NCBI RefSeq assembly: GCF_009789535.1
Contig: NZ_WSUT01000005.1
Coordinates: forward strand, 3,114,001-3,178,000
Reading direction: 5' to 3'
From: Sphingomonas carotinifaciens
Lineage (GTDB): Bacteria; Pseudomonadota; Alphaproteobacteria; Sphingomonadales; Sphingomonadaceae
DNA: 64,000 bases
Below the pieces are notes generated by a model. That model was not told the origin of the DNA and ran no database searches. It worked only from the letters and a program-made list of their open reading frames with translations. Shown here in pieces: positions 1-8,655 of this stretch. Numbering within the stretch: position 1 is the first letter of the stretch; each line of letters begins with the position of its first letter. Both the position numbers and the translations under genes were made by a program.

Positions 1-231
1 GAAACCGCGCCCCTCCTCATGATCGGCATGCGCGCCTTTATCGCGGCCCCCCCCGCCGGCCTCGCCGCCCCCGCCACCGTCCTCCCCGTTCAGATCTTCC
101 TCTGGTCCGACCAGGTCGATCGCGGCTTCGTCGAGAAGACCTCGGCGGCGATCATCGTGCTGCTCGTCGTGCTGCTCGCGATGAACGGGCTCGCCATCTA
201 CCTCCGCAACCGATTCGAGACCCGCTGGTGA
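1..231 (+). CDS. pstA: PstA, phosphate ABC transporter permease (C-terminal end only)
   Basis: The gene is cut by the left edge, so only its last 76 codons are seen. It is the inner-membrane permease of the high-affinity phosphate uptake system PstSCAB. The fragment opens with ETAPLL followed by MIGM, the conserved stretch before the last membrane segments of PstA. It ends with one hydrophobic helix (about [20 protein letters not shown]) and a short basic tail. The stop codon overlaps the GTG start of pstB by four bases (GTGA), so the two are translationally coupled. The family is clear from the context pstA-pstB-phoU-phoB. Nothing can be said about the rest of the protein. Confidence 0.9.
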   Translation, partial: ETAPLLMIGMRAFIAAPPAGLAAPATVLPVQIFLWSDQVDRGFVEKTSAAIIVLLVVLLAMNGLAIYLRNRFETRW

Positions 232-1010
232 CCGCTTCCCCCAAAACCGCCGCCCGCCCCAAGATGGCCGCCCGCAACGTCAACGTCTTCTATGGGGACA
301 AGCAGGCGATCGACGACGTCTCGATCGATATCGAGATGGACCGGGTCGTCGCCTTCATCGGCCCGTCGGGCTGCGGCAAGTCCACCTTTCTGCGCACGCT
401 CAACCGGATGAACGATACCGTCGCCTCCGCGCGCGTGTCCGGCGACATCCGGCTGGACGGCGAGGATATCTATGCACCCGCCATGGACGTGGTGCAGCTC
501 CGCGCCCGCGTCGGCATGGTCTTCCAGAAGCCGAACCCTTTTCCCAAGTCGATCTACGAGAATGTCGCCTATGGCCCGCGCATCCACGGGCTCGCCCGTT
601 CGCGCAGCGACATGGACGCGGTGGTTGAACAGTCGCTGACCCGGGCCGGCCTGTGGAACGAGGTGAAGGACCGCCTGTCGGACAGCGGCACCGCCCTGTC
701 GGGCGGGCAGCAGCAGCGTCTGTGCATCGCGCGCGCCATCGCGGTCGACCCCGAGGTGATCCTGATGGACGAGCCCTGCTCCGCACTCGACCCGATCGCC
801 ACCGCCAAGATCGAGGAACTGATCCACGCGCTCCGTGGCCGCTACGCGATCGCGATCGTCACCCACAACATGCAACAGGCAGCGCGCGTGTCCCAGCGCA
901 CCGCCTTCTTCCATCTCGGCACGCTGGTCGAATATGGCAAAACGTCCGACATCTTCACCAACCCAAGGGAAGAGCGGACAAAAGACTATATCACCGGCCG
1001 ATACGGTTGA
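228..1010 (+). CDS. pstB: PstB, phosphate ABC transporter ATP-binding protein
   Basis: ATPase subunit that drives phosphate import through PstA/PstC on the cytoplasmic face. At 260 residues it has the usual length. It shows Walker A (GPSGCGKST), the ABC signature (LSGGQQQRL), Walker B ([13 protein letters not shown]) and the H-loop (VTHNMQQA), together with the PstB-typical RMNDTV and [10 protein letters not shown] stretches. I chose the GTG at 228 because it overlaps the pstA stop by four bases. An internal ATG at 264 is possible but would give up that coupling. phoU follows 11 bases downstream. Expression is presumably PhoB-dependent, but the operon promoter lies outside the window. Confidence 0.97.
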   Translation: MTASPKTAARPKMAARNVNVFYGDKQAIDDVSIDIEMDRVVAFIGPSGCGKSTFLRTLNRMNDTVASARVSGDIRLDGEDIYAPAMDVVQLRARVGMVFQKPNPFPKSIYENVAYGPRIHGLARSRSDMDAVVEQSLTRAGLWNEVKDRLSDSGTALSGGQQQRLCIARAIAVDPEVILMDEPCSALDPIATAKIEELIHALRGRYAIAIVTHNMQQAARVSQRTAFFHLGTLVEYGKTSDIFTNPREERTKDYITGRYG

Positions 1011-1021
1011 GCGAGGCGAGG

Positions 1022-1705
1022 ATGGTAGAACACACGGTCAAGGCATTCGACACCGATATCGGGCGGCTGCGCGGTCTGATTTCCCAGATGGGCGGCATGG
1101 CGGAGGCGGCGATCGCCAACGCGATCCTGGCGCTTCAACGCAGCGACCTGGTACTGGCCGAGGAGGTGCGCGCCGGCGACAAGGCGGTGGATGCGCTGGA
1201 GGCCGAGGTGGAGCGCCTGTCGGTCCGCATCATCGCGCTGCGGGCACCGATGGCGAACGACCTGCGCGAGGTCGTCGCCGCGCTCAAGATCGCGAACGTG
1301 GTCGAGCGCATCGCCGACTATGCCAAGAACATCGCCAAGCGCGTGCCGCTCATCGAAAGCGAGGACCGGATCGAGCCGATCTCGGTCCTGCCCGCGATGG
1401 CGAAAATGGCCTCGGCCATGGTGCGCGAGGCGCTGGACGCCTTTGCCGCGCGCGATCCCGCCAAGGCGCTGGAGGTCTGCGCCAGCGACTCCGCGCTCGA
1501 CGATTTCTACGATTCCATCTTCCGCACGCTTGTCACCTACATGGTCGAAAATCCCAAGACGATCGGCCAGGTCGCGCATCTGCTGTTCGTCGCCAAGAAC
1601 CTCGAACGCATCGGCGACCATGCGACCAACGTGGCGGAAATGGTCTATTTCGCGGCAACCGGCACCCGCATGGGTGAGCGCGACCGCGGCCGAACTCAGG
1701 ACTGA
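1022..1705 (+). CDS. phoU: PhoU, phosphate signalling regulator
   Basis: Cytoplasmic helical-bundle protein that links PstSCAB transport state to the PhoR/PhoB two-component system and represses the Pho regulon when phosphate is plentiful. The 227 residues form the usual two three-helix repeats. The family motif pattern of ARMPMAxDLR appears here as RAPMANDLREVVAALKIA, and LERIGDHATNVAE occurs near the C-terminus. The ATG at 1022 gives a protein beginning MVEHTVKAFD, typical for alphaproteobacterial PhoU. It sits between pstB and phoB in one operon, with gaps of 11 bases on each side. Confidence 0.95.
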   Translation: MVEHTVKAFDTDIGRLRGLISQMGGMAEAAIANAILALQRSDLVLAEEVRAGDKAVDALEAEVERLSVRIIALRAPMANDLREVVAALKIANVVERIADYAKNIAKRVPLIESEDRIEPISVLPAMAKMASAMVREALDAFAARDPAKALEVCASDSALDDFYDSIFRTLVTYMVENPKTIGQVAHLLFVAKNLERIGDHATNVAEMVYFAATGTRMGERDRGRTQD

Positions 1706-1716
1706 GGGACAAGCAC

Positions 1717-2409
1717 ATGGCACGCGTCAAGATGTTGCTGGTGGAGGACGATGCGGCACTCGCCGAGTTGCTCGTCTTCCACTTCAAGCGCGAGGATTTC
1801 GAGGTCACGCACACCCCGGACGGGGAGGAGGCGCTGCTGCTCGCGCGGGAAACCGCACCCGACATCGTCCTGCTCGACTGGATGGTGGAGGGGATCAGCG
1901 GGATCGAGGTCTGCCGTCGCCTGCGGCGTGCCGCCGAAACCGCCAATGTGCCCATCATCATGCTCACCGCACGCGGCGAGGAAGAGGACCGGGTGCGCGG
2001 GCTGGAGACGGGCGCGGACGATTATGTCACCAAGCCCTTCTCGCCGCGCGAACTGGTCGCCCGCGTCGGGGCGGTTCTGCGCCGTGTGCGCCCGGCGCTC
2101 GCTGGCGAGGCACTGGTCTATGCCGATATCGAGATGGATACGGTTGGCCACAAGGTCCGCCGCGCCGGCGAGGTCGTGGCGCTGGGCCCGACGGAGTTCC
2201 GCTTGCTCAAGCACTTCCTGGAACATCCCGGCTGGGTCTTTTCGCGTGAGCGGCTGCTCGATGCGGTCTGGGGGCATGATTCGGACATCGAGAGCCGCAC
2301 CGTCGACGTGCATATCCGCCGCCTGCGCAAGGCGATCAACGTCGGCGACCGGCCCGATATCATCCGCACCGTGCGGTCGGCGGGCTATTCGCTGGACACC
2401 GGCATCTGA
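1717..2409 (+). CDS. phoB: PhoB, phosphate response regulator (OmpR family)
   Basis: DNA-binding response regulator that activates Pho genes under phosphate starvation. The N-terminal receiver domain (about residues 1-120) has the acidic pair at 11-12, the phosphorylated aspartate at Asp54 (VLLDWMVEG), the conserved Thr in MLTARG and Lys in TKPFSPREL. The C-terminal winged helix (about 130-228) has SRTVDVHIRRLRKAI and the closing RSAGYSLD. The 230-residue length is standard. The sensor kinase PhoR is not in the window and may lie upstream of the pst genes. Confidence 0.95.
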   Translation: MARVKMLLVEDDAALAELLVFHFKREDFEVTHTPDGEEALLLARETAPDIVLLDWMVEGISGIEVCRRLRRAAETANVPIIMLTARGEEEDRVRGLETGADDYVTKPFSPRELVARVGAVLRRVRPALAGEALVYADIEMDTVGHKVRRAGEVVALGPTEFRLLKHFLEHPGWVFSRERLLDAVWGHDSDIESRTVDVHIRRLRKAINVGDRPDIIRTVRSAGYSLDTGI

Positions 2410-2457
2410 CTGATCGAAATCAAGTGAAAGACCGGGTCGGGGCCGAAACGAGGGAGC

Positions 2458-2500
2458 CAAGTGCGGCAAAGGGCGTTGGGGCATCGCGCTAACGCACTTG
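2458..2500 (+). terminator. Inverted repeat after phoB, possible terminator
   Basis: CAAGTGCG at 2458-2465 is matched by CGCACTTG at 2493-2500, a perfect 8-bp stem around a 27-base loop, 49 bases after phoB stops. There is no T-run, so a role in ending the pst-pho transcript is only inferred. It could instead be a regulatory site for the secreted-protein gene that starts at 2524. Confidence 0.3.
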
Positions 2501-2523
2501 CACTTCTGCTATAGGAGATCCGC

Positions 2524-2910
2524 ATGAAGCTCATTCTTCTGGCCGCGACCGCCATGTTCGCGACGCCTGTCATCGCCCAGGACACCGCCCCCCAGACCCA
2601 GACGGAGGCTGCCGCCGATCCCGCCGCCGCCGCGAACCCGACGGCACCGGATCCCGCCGCCGATCCGACCCAGTCGATGCCGCCTGCCGCCCAGACCATG
2701 GGCCCCCAGACCACGGGCGGCGCCGCGACCGCCGGCGGCTACGCCCCCCAGGGCGGCGCGATGCAGGGCACGCCGCAGCCGGGTTCGCAGGTCGTGTTCC
2801 GCCCGGCCCCAAGCCCCAGCGAGGCGTTCCCCCCGCCCGCGGCCAAGGACAGCTACCCGGTCTGCAAGAAGGGCCAGTATGACGGCTGCCGCCAGCGCGG
2901 CGGCAAGTAA
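2524..2910 (+). CDS. Small secreted low-complexity protein, unknown function
   Basis: I do not recognise a family. The 128 residues begin with a clear Sec signal peptide (MKLILLAATAMFATPVIAQ), predicted to be cut after AQ. A region rich in Ala, Pro, Thr and Gln follows (about residues 20-100), and a short conserved-looking tail contains two cysteines (YPVCKKGQYDGCRQRGGK). The two tail cysteines could form a disulfide in the periplasm. A strong ribosome-binding site (AGGAG at 2513-2517) precedes the ATG. It is flanked by hairpins on both sides, so it is probably a single-gene unit. The function is unknown. Confidence 0.75.
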   Translation: MKLILLAATAMFATPVIAQDTAPQTQTEAAADPAAAANPTAPDPAADPTQSMPPAAQTMGPQTTGGAATAGGYAPQGGAMQGTPQPGSQVVFRPAPSPSEAFPPPAAKDSYPVCKKGQYDGCRQRGGK

Positions 2911-2953
2911 GACCGGGCGGACGGGCACGTATCACCCGTGTCCATGAGTAGCG

Positions 2954-2990
2954 AAGGCGGCGGCGATCCCACCCGGATCGCCGCCGCCTT
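2954..2990. terminator. Perfect 15-bp hairpin after the small secreted protein gene
   Basis: AAGGCGGCGGCGATC (2954-2968) pairs perfectly with 2976-2990 around a 7-base loop. The stem is flanked by AA and TT, but there is no long T-run. It sits 44 bases past the stop of the gene ending at 2910 and is probably a bidirectional terminator. Confidence 0.6.
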
Positions 2991-3074
2991 TGCGTCCGCC
3001 CGATGATACGATCCAATCGTGTGTTGACGTTGTAATACACGCCTGTCACCATCCCGTGAAACAGGGAGGTGCGG

Positions 3075-4118
3075 ATGTATAGCGAAAGCGATCTGGATAC
3101 GGCGGTAAAGGCCGGGGCGATCTCGGCAGAAGCGGCACAGGCGTTTCGCGCGCATGTCGCACGCGAGCGGCACGCGCCGGCCGTCGACGAGGAGCATTTC
3201 CGCCTGCTCACTGGCTTCAACGACATCTTCGTGTCGATCGCGCTTGTCCTGCTGCTCGTCGCGGTCGGCCAGATCGGCGACACGATCGCGACGTATCTGT
3301 CGGGTGCGTTCGTCGCCGCCGCGGCCTGGATGCTGGCGATCGTCTTCACCGCGCGCCGCCGCATGGCACTGCCCAGCATCATCCTGCTCGGCGCGTTCGT
3401 CGGCGGGGTGGCATTCAGCATCGCCACCACCCTGACGACACTGGTTCTGTCGGCCGCGCCGAACAGCGGCGACGAACGGACGACCGCGATCGTCACCGCC
3501 CTTGCCGGTCTGGGCGCAGCCGCGGCCGCCTGGCTGCACTGGCGCCGGTTCATGGTCCCGATCACCGTCGCGGCCGGCGCCTGCGCCGTCGCTGCGCTGG
3601 TTCTCGGCACCGTCCTTGCCATCGCACCCGGCCTGCAGGCCGCCATGTGGCCGCTGTTGTTCGTCGCCGGCCTTGCGATGTTTGCGCTCGCGATGCGCTG
3701 GGACCTGTCCGATCCCGCCCGGCGCACCCGGCGGGCCGATGTCGCCTTCTGGCTGCATCTCGCCGCCGCACCGATGATCGCGCATCCGGTGTTCCAACTG
3801 CTCGGCGTATTCGGCGAGAATAGCGGCATCGACACGGCACTGGCCGCGCTCGTCCTCTACGCGGTCTTCGGCTTCGTGGCACTTGCGGTCGACCGCCGGG
3901 CGCTGCTCGTTTCCAGCCTGGTCTATGTGCTGTTCGCCATGGGGTCGCTGTTCCGTACCGCCGGCGCGGTCGAGCTGTCGGCCGCCCTCACCGCGCTGGT
4001 CATCGGCGCCGCGCTGCTGTCGCTGTCGGTCTTCTGGCACCCGATGCGCCGCCGCGTCGTCGGCCTGCTCGGCAAGGCGGGGCGCCGCCTGCCCCCGGTG
4101 GAGATGGCCGCGGCCTGA
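3075..4118 (+). CDS. Polytopic inner-membrane protein, unknown function
   Basis: 347 residues. A soluble N-terminal section of about 50 residues (YSESDLDTAVKAGAISAEAA) has the acidic, helical look of the N-terminus of DUF2157-type membrane proteins. It is followed by roughly ten hydrophobic segments to the end. I would not assign the family firmly. The ATG at 3075 is chosen because the GGGAGG at 3064-3069 lies at a good distance. A GTG at 3069 would sit inside that ribosome-binding site. The gene converges on the DUF2794 gene with only nine bases between them. No substrate or partner can be inferred. Confidence 0.75.
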   Translation: MYSESDLDTAVKAGAISAEAAQAFRAHVARERHAPAVDEEHFRLLTGFNDIFVSIALVLLLVAVGQIGDTIATYLSGAFVAAAAWMLAIVFTARRRMALPSIILLGAFVGGVAFSIATTLTTLVLSAAPNSGDERTTAIVTALAGLGAAAAAWLHWRRFMVPITVAAGACAVAALVLGTVLAIAPGLQAAMWPLLFVAGLAMFALAMRWDLSDPARRTRRADVAFWLHLAAAPMIAHPVFQLLGVFGENSGIDTALAALVLYAVFGFVALAVDRRALLVSSLVYVLFAMGSLFRTAGAVELSAALTALVIGAALLSLSVFWHPMRRRVVGLLGKAGRRLPPVEMAAA

Positions 4119-4127
4119 CCGCCCGGC

Positions 4128-4499
4128 CTATTCCTCCACCAGCTTCATCAGCCGGCGCTCGACCGGCGCCAGTACCGGGCCCAGTTCATGCCCGCGCTTC
4201 AGCACCGCCCCGCCCTCGCCGATCAGCGCCCACATGCCCTGGCGCTGGCGCAGGGCGGGGCGCTTCTCGATCCGGAACTCCGGCCGCTCGGCCGCGCGGC
4301 GAAAGGCGGAAAAGGTCGCCACGTCGCGGTGGAAATCCATCGCATAGTCACGCCAATGCCCCGCCGCGACCATGCGGCCATACAGGTCCAGGATGCGCGT
4401 CAGCTCCAGGCGGTCGAACCCGACCTGCAACGGTGCGCGGGGAAAGGGTACGACCCCCATCAGGCCCAGCTTCCCATCAGGCCCGGTCGCGCCGTTCAT
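4128..4499 (-). CDS. DUF2794 family protein
   Basis: A 123-residue cytoplasmic protein matching the conserved alphaproteobacterial DUF2794 pattern: FDRLELTRILDLYGRMVAAG, WRDYAMDFHRDVATFSAFRR, then ALRQRQGMWALIGEGGAVLKRG and a charged tail. The function is not known in the family. The ATG at 4499 was preferred over longer frames because the residues upstream of it are arginine-rich and arise from reading out of frame through cysE. The start overlaps the end of cysE by 23 bases, so the two are likely co-transcribed. Confidence 0.85.
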   Translation of the reverse strand: MNGATGPDGKLGLMGVVPFPRAPLQVGFDRLELTRILDLYGRMVAAGHWRDYAMDFHRDVATFSAFRRAAERPEFRIEKRPALRQRQGMWALIGEGGAVLKRGHELGPVLAPVERRLMKLVEE

Positions 4500-5160
4500 C
4501 CTGCTCGGCAAGCAGCGTATCCAGCCGCCGACGCATCGTCTCCAGTTCGCAGCGCAGCATCTCGACCTTCTGCGTCTGCGGGTCGAACATGTCCGAACAG
4601 GGCGTGCCATAGGGCACGAAGCGCGGCTCGGGCGCGGCGCCACCCTCCACCATCGTCGCGCGCGCCGGGATGCCGACCATTACCGCCCCCTCGGGCACAT
4701 CCCTGGTGACGACCGCATTGGCGCCCACCCGCGCCCGCCGCCCGACCGTGATCGGCCCCAGCACCTGCGCGCCCGACCCGATGATCGCCCCGTCGAGCAG
4801 CGTCGGATGCCGTTTGCCCGCCACGCCATTGTCCGGGCTGGTGCCGCCCAGCGTGACACACTGGTAGATGGTGACGTCGTCGCCGATCTGTGCCGTCTCG
4901 CCGATCACCACGAAGCCGTGATCGATAAAGAAGTTGCGACCGATCGTCGCTCCGGGATGGATGTCGATCGCGGTCAGGAACCGGGTCATGTGGTTCACGC
5001 ACCGCGCCAGGAAGAACAGCCGCGACTTGTACAGCCGGTGCGCGACCTTGTGTCCCGCCAGCGCCCAGACGCCGGGATAGGTCAGCACTTCTGCGCGCGA
5101 ATGCGGGGCCGGATCGCGCGACCGGATCGAATCGAGATAAGCCACCAAACGGCTCGGCAT
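4477..5160 (-). CDS. cysE: Serine O-acetyltransferase
   Basis: Makes O-acetylserine from serine and acetyl-CoA, the first step of cysteine synthesis. The 227-residue protein (start MPSRLVAYLD) has a helical N-terminal domain and then the left-handed beta-helix of hexapeptide repeats. The SAT landmarks DIHPGATIGRNFFIDHG and GETAQIGDDVTIYQCVTLGG are present, as are the lysine/histidine of GKRHPTL and IGSGAQVLGPITVG. The C-terminal tail is long and charged. It resembles the EpsC/short-SAT type. It is divergent from the TauE/SafE permease at 5381, which may move a sulfur compound, so a shared sulfur theme is plausible but unproven. Confidence 0.93.
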   Translation of the reverse strand: MPSRLVAYLDSIRSRDPAPHSRAEVLTYPGVWALAGHKVAHRLYKSRLFFLARCVNHMTRFLTAIDIHPGATIGRNFFIDHGFVVIGETAQIGDDVTIYQCVTLGGTSPDNGVAGKRHPTLLDGAIIGSGAQVLGPITVGRRARVGANAVVTRDVPEGAVMVGIPARATMVEGGAAPEPRFVPYGTPCSDMFDPQTQKVEMLRCELETMRRRLDTLLAEQDERRDRA

Positions 5161-5380
5161 ACGCGGATCCTTGCATCGGGGTATCCCGCATCTATGCACC
5201 TGCACGCCCGAAATCCAGACTTTCGCCGGATATTGCCCGCCCGACGACCGTTCTCCCTCCGGCCGTTCCCCCCTGCCAACCTTTCCCGACGAGCATGGCG
5301 CTAAAGTCTATCTTTGTTGTAGGCGTTCGCTCTTGCTGTAGGCCAAAGGCGGTAGCACCGCGACAGGACAAGGATCATCA

Positions 5381-6142
5381 ATGGACCCGACGAGCGTGAA
5401 CCTGATCGACATCCTGCCCTTCATCGCCGTCGGTTTTGCCGCGCAAGTCGTTGATGGAGCCTTGGGCATGGCGTTCGGCGTCATCTCGAACACGCTGCTT
5501 CTCAGCCTTGGCGTGCCACCCGCCGCCGCCTCGGCCGGGGTCCATACAGTCGAAACCTTCACCACCGCCGTTTCCGGGATCAGCCATGCGCTTCACCGCA
5601 ACGTGAACTGGAAGCTGTTCCTGCGCCTGATGATTCCGGGCGTCATCGGCGGCGCGCTGGGCGCCTATGTCCTGTCCAACATCGATGCCGGCACGGTGAA
5701 GCCGTTCATCCTGGGCTATCTGACGCTGATCGGCGTCTATCTCCTCGTCCGCGCCTTCCACTATCCGCCGCACAACAAGGAGCCCAAGGTGGTCGAGCCG
5801 CTGGGTCTGGTCGGCGGCTTCCTGGATGCGGCGGGCGGCGGCGGCTGGGGGCCGGTCGTCACCTCGAACCTGCTGGTGCAGGGCGCGACGCCGCGCACCA
5901 CCATCGGCACGGTCAACACCGCCGAGTTCTTCCTGACGCTCACCATCTCGATCACCTTCATCACCCAACTGGGCTTCGCCGCCTTCACCCTCGCCACGAT
6001 CGGCCTGCTGATCGGCGGTGTCGTCGCCGCCCCCTTCGGCGCGCTCCTCGCCAAGCGCGTACCCGCCAAGACGCTGCTCGCCCTTGTCGGCACGATCCTC
6101 ACCCTTACCAGCATCTACGGCCTCTACCGCGCCCTCGCCTGA
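5381..6142 (+). CDS. TauE/SafE family sulfite-exporter-like permease
   Basis: A 253-residue inner-membrane protein with about eight hydrophobic segments and the internal duplication typical of the family. Each half opens with a similar glycine-rich motif: FAAQVVDGALGMAFGV near residue 20 and LVGGFLDAAGGGGWGPVVTS near residue 145. Members move sulfite, sulfoacetate or other small organic anions, and the substrate cannot be told from sequence. It diverges from cysE across 220 bases in which I see no clear regulator site. The start ATG at 5381 lies eight bases after AAGGA. Confidence 0.88.
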   Translation: MDPTSVNLIDILPFIAVGFAAQVVDGALGMAFGVISNTLLLSLGVPPAAASAGVHTVETFTTAVSGISHALHRNVNWKLFLRLMIPGVIGGALGAYVLSNIDAGTVKPFILGYLTLIGVYLLVRAFHYPPHNKEPKVVEPLGLVGGFLDAAGGGGWGPVVTSNLLVQGATPRTTIGTVNTAEFFLTLTISITFITQLGFAAFTLATIGLLIGGVVAAPFGALLAKRVPAKTLLALVGTILTLTSIYGLYRALA

Positions 6143-6214
6143 TCGCCCCCCTCCGCGCGCGCCAGCCACGAAAGCGGCTGGCATCGCCCGACGAACCGGG
6201 TATCTGGCTTTCCC

Positions 6215-7117
6215 ATGGCCGCCACCTACCTCCCCACGCTCAAACAGTTGCAATATCTGGTCGCGCTGAAGGACCATGGTCATTTCGGCCGTGCGGCGGA
6301 GGCGTGCTACGTTACCCAGTCCACCCTGTCGGCGGGCCTGCGCGAGCTGGAAACGCTGATCGGCGTCACCCTGGTGGAGCGCACCCGCCGCGTCGTCCGC
6401 TTCACCTCGCTGGGCGAGCGGATCACGGAAAAGGCCCGCCGCGTCCTGCGCGAGGCCGAGGAGCTTGGCGACATGGCCCGCGCCGCCGGTCGACCGCTGT
6501 CGGGCGAGATGCGCATGTCGGTGATCCCGACCATCGCGCCCTTTATGCTGCCCCGCATCCTGCCCCAGCTGCGCGAGCAATATCCCGACCTGAAGCTGTT
6601 CCTGCGGGAGGAACCCAGCGGCCCCGCCTGCGAAGGGCTGCATAACGGCCGCACCGATTGCGTCCTGCTCGCCCTCCCCTATTCGTGTGGCGAAGTGACC
6701 AGCCAGATCCTGTTCGAGGACCCGTTGTTTGTCGCATTCCAGGCGATCGACATCGACCGGCCCACGCCGCGCATCCCCGTGTCCGCGATCGACGAGACGC
6801 GCCTCCTGCTGCTGGAGGATGGTCATTGTCTCAAGGACCATGCCCTTGCCGCCTGCAACCGGCCGGAAATCCGCGCGGAGGCGACGATGCTCGGCACCTC
6901 GCTCCACACCATCGTCCAGATGGTCGACAACGGCCTTGGCATGACGATGCTGCCCGAAATGGCGGTGCGCGCCGGCATCCTGAACAACACCAGCATCTCG
7001 GCCCGCCCGCTCGATGCCGCCAATGCGGTGCGCAGCATCGCGCTGGTCTGGCGCCGCGCGTCTCCGCGCGAAAAGGACTTCCGCCTGCTCGCACAGGTGC
7101 TTGCCGACGCCTATTGA
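6215..7117 (+). CDS. oxyR: OxyR, LysR-type peroxide sensor
   Basis: Transcription factor that senses hydrogen peroxide through a reversible disulfide. The N-terminal winged helix-turn-helix (about 5-65) begins LPTLKQLQYLVALKDHGHFG, typical of OxyR. The redox centre is visible as EDGHCLKDHALAAC, giving Cys205 and Cys214 with the same nine-residue spacing as the sensing pair of the enterobacterial protein. The length of 300 residues is normal. No catalase or peroxiredoxin gene is adjacent, so its targets lie elsewhere. The start ATG follows the permease gene by 72 bases, so it may have its own promoter. Confidence 0.93.
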   Translation: MAATYLPTLKQLQYLVALKDHGHFGRAAEACYVTQSTLSAGLRELETLIGVTLVERTRRVVRFTSLGERITEKARRVLREAEELGDMARAAGRPLSGEMRMSVIPTIAPFMLPRILPQLREQYPDLKLFLREEPSGPACEGLHNGRTDCVLLALPYSCGEVTSQILFEDPLFVAFQAIDIDRPTPRIPVSAIDETRLLLLEDGHCLKDHALAACNRPEIRAEATMLGTSLHTIVQMVDNGLGMTMLPEMAVRAGILNNTSISARPLDAANAVRSIALVWRRASPREKDFRLLAQVLADAY

Positions 7118-7151
7118 TCCCGCCGTTGCGGGGCCGTCCATGTTTCGGTTC

Positions 7152-7197
7152 TGCAACCAAACTCCGTCATCTTCGTCTTATCTCCACATTGGTTGCA
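7152..7197. repeat. 9-bp inverted repeat upstream of the fasciclin lipoprotein
   Basis: TGCAACCAA (7152-7160) is mirrored perfectly by TTGGTTGCA (7189-7197) across 28 bases, between the oxyR stop and the start of the fasciclin lipoprotein. It may be a pair of half-sites for a regulator or a weak oxyR terminator. There is no T-run. Confidence 0.35.
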
Positions 7198-7230
7198 TGT
7201 TCGTCATGCGACATCGCTGGAGATCGACAT

Positions 7231-7845
7231 TTGCGCGTCCTGATGCTTCCCCTTCTTGGTCTGGCCATGTCGCTGGCGGCATGTGGCAAGGATCGGGACA
7301 AGCCGGTGGCGCCGTCCGATACCCCGGCAACGGACACGGCGCCGGTCACCGCCCCGACCAATCCCGTCGTCGGGGGCGCGACCATGACTCCGACGCGCAC
7401 CATCGCCGACAACGTTGCCGCGGCCCCCGCGCTTTCCACGCTTGCCACTGTGCTGCGGACCGCGGAGTTGACCGCGACGCTGGCCGGGCCCGGCCCGTTC
7501 ACCGTCTTTGCGCCCAATGATGCCGCCTTTGCGCGTCTGGCACCGGGCGTGCAGGACCAGCTGCTGCTTCCCGCCAACCGCGCCTCGCTCGCCAGGCTGC
7601 TGCGCTACCATATCGTCGCCGGCTACCTGACCGCGCAGGAACTGACCGCCCGCATCAACGCCGGCGGCGGCACGGCGACGCTCGCCACGCTGGCGGGCGA
7701 CCCGCTCACCGCGACCATGACGCAGTCGGTCATCACCCTGACCGACGTGAACGGTAACAAAAGCTATGTCGAAGTCGCGGATGCGCGACAGTCCAACGGA
7801 TTGGTCCATGTCGTGAACGGCGTGCTCGTCCCCAATCTGGGGTGA
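7231..7845 (+). CDS. Fasciclin (FAS1) domain lipoprotein
   Basis: A 204-residue envelope protein. The start is a TTG at 7231, preferred over the ATG at 7243 because GGAG at 7219-7222 is correctly spaced and the extra residues supply the positive charge of a lipoprotein signal (MRVLMLPLLG, lipobox LAAC). A Thr/Pro/Ala-rich linker follows and then one FAS1 domain (about 75-204). This shows the H1 motif GPFTVFAPNDAAF, the YH motif LLRYHIVAG, and the closing VHVVNGVL. FAS1 proteins mediate adhesion or matrix contact. A second FAS1 gene follows 111 bases downstream, probably by duplication. Confidence 0.85.
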   Translation: MRVLMLPLLGLAMSLAACGKDRDKPVAPSDTPATDTAPVTAPTNPVVGGATMTPTRTIADNVAAAPALSTLATVLRTAELTATLAGPGPFTVFAPNDAAFARLAPGVQDQLLLPANRASLARLLRYHIVAGYLTAQELTARINAGGGTATLATLAGDPLTATMTQSVITLTDVNGNKSYVEVADARQSNGLVHVVNGVLVPNLG

Positions 7846-7956
7846 TGGCACCCGCCCCGCCGGCGGCTCGGTCCGCCGCGCGGCATGGCCTCTAAATTTT
7901 ACACGCCGGTGCGGCGTGATGCACGCTGCACCGCACAACCACGGGAGACCCTGTTG

Positions 7957-8619
7957 ATGAACGTCCGTCTTTCCTCGACCGCAATCGCCGCCTCGCTGAT
8001 GCTCGCCACCGGCGCCACCGCGCAGACCACGGCACCTGCCCCGACCGCGCCGGCGACGACCAACCCGGCCCAGACGACGACCCCTGCGCAGACCGCTCCG
8101 GCGACGCCCGCCACGGGCACCGCCCCGGCCGCGCCCGCGACCGGTGCCGCGACCGCTGCGCCCACCACCACGCTGGCCCAGGCCCTGTCCACGCTCCCCG
8201 GCCGCGCCACCCTCGCCCGCCTCGTCAAGACCGCCGGCCTCGACGCACAGCTCGCCGGCCCCGGCCCCTTCACCGTCTTCGCGCCCAGCGACGAGGCGTT
8301 CAGCCGCATGCCCGCCGGCGCGCTCGACACGCTGTCCAAGCCGGAGAACAAGGCCGCGCTGGAAACCATCATCAAATATCACGTCGTCTCGGGCGCCCTG
8401 ACCGCCGACCAGTTGAAGCAGCAGATCACCGCCGGCGGCGGCACCGCGACGCTCACCACGCTCGCCGGACAGCCGCTCACCGCGCAGATCGGCCCCAATG
8501 GCAACATCATGCTGACCGACGTGAACGGCCAGAAGGCCTATGTCGATCAGGCCGACGTGCGCGCCACCAACGGTGTCGCACACCTGACCAACGGCATCAG
8601 CATCCCCAAGATCGGCTGA
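7957..8619 (+). CDS. Secreted fasciclin (FAS1) domain protein
   Basis: A 220-residue protein with a signal peptide (MNVRLSSTAIAASLMLATGA, cut after AQ), a 60-residue Ala/Thr/Pro linker and one FAS1 domain with GPFTVFAPSDEAF, IIKYHVVSGAL and VAHLTNGI. It is a paralogue of the lipoprotein just upstream and shares the stretches GGGTATL.TLAG.PLTA and LTDVNG. Unlike that protein, it lacks a lipobox and should be released into the periplasm or outside the cell. ATG 7957 is preceded by GGGAGA at 7943-7948. The 111-base gap suggests a separate promoter. Confidence 0.87.
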   Translation: MNVRLSSTAIAASLMLATGATAQTTAPAPTAPATTNPAQTTTPAQTAPATPATGTAPAAPATGAATAAPTTTLAQALSTLPGRATLARLVKTAGLDAQLAGPGPFTVFAPSDEAFSRMPAGALDTLSKPENKAALETIIKYHVVSGALTADQLKQQITAGGGTATLTTLAGQPLTAQIGPNGNIMLTDVNGQKAYVDQADVRATNGVAHLTNGISIPKIG

Positions 8620-8629
8620 TCCGGGGCGA

Positions 8630-8655
8630 ACCGGGGCGGATCACCCCGCCCCGGT
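8630..8655. terminator. Hairpin between convergent FAS1 and moaE genes
   Basis: ACCGGGGCGG (8630-8639) pairs perfectly with CCGCCCCGGT (8646-8655) across six bases. It covers the end of moaE and lies 11 bases past the FAS1 stop, so it could end transcription from both sides. There is no T-run. Confidence 0.5.

Noticed and set aside
5378..7156. Long open frame on the minus strand (592 codons) opposite the TauE/SafE permease and oxyR genes
   Set aside because: It is antisense to two well-supported genes, has no domain, and has the Arg/Gly/His-rich composition expected from the complement of GC-rich codons.
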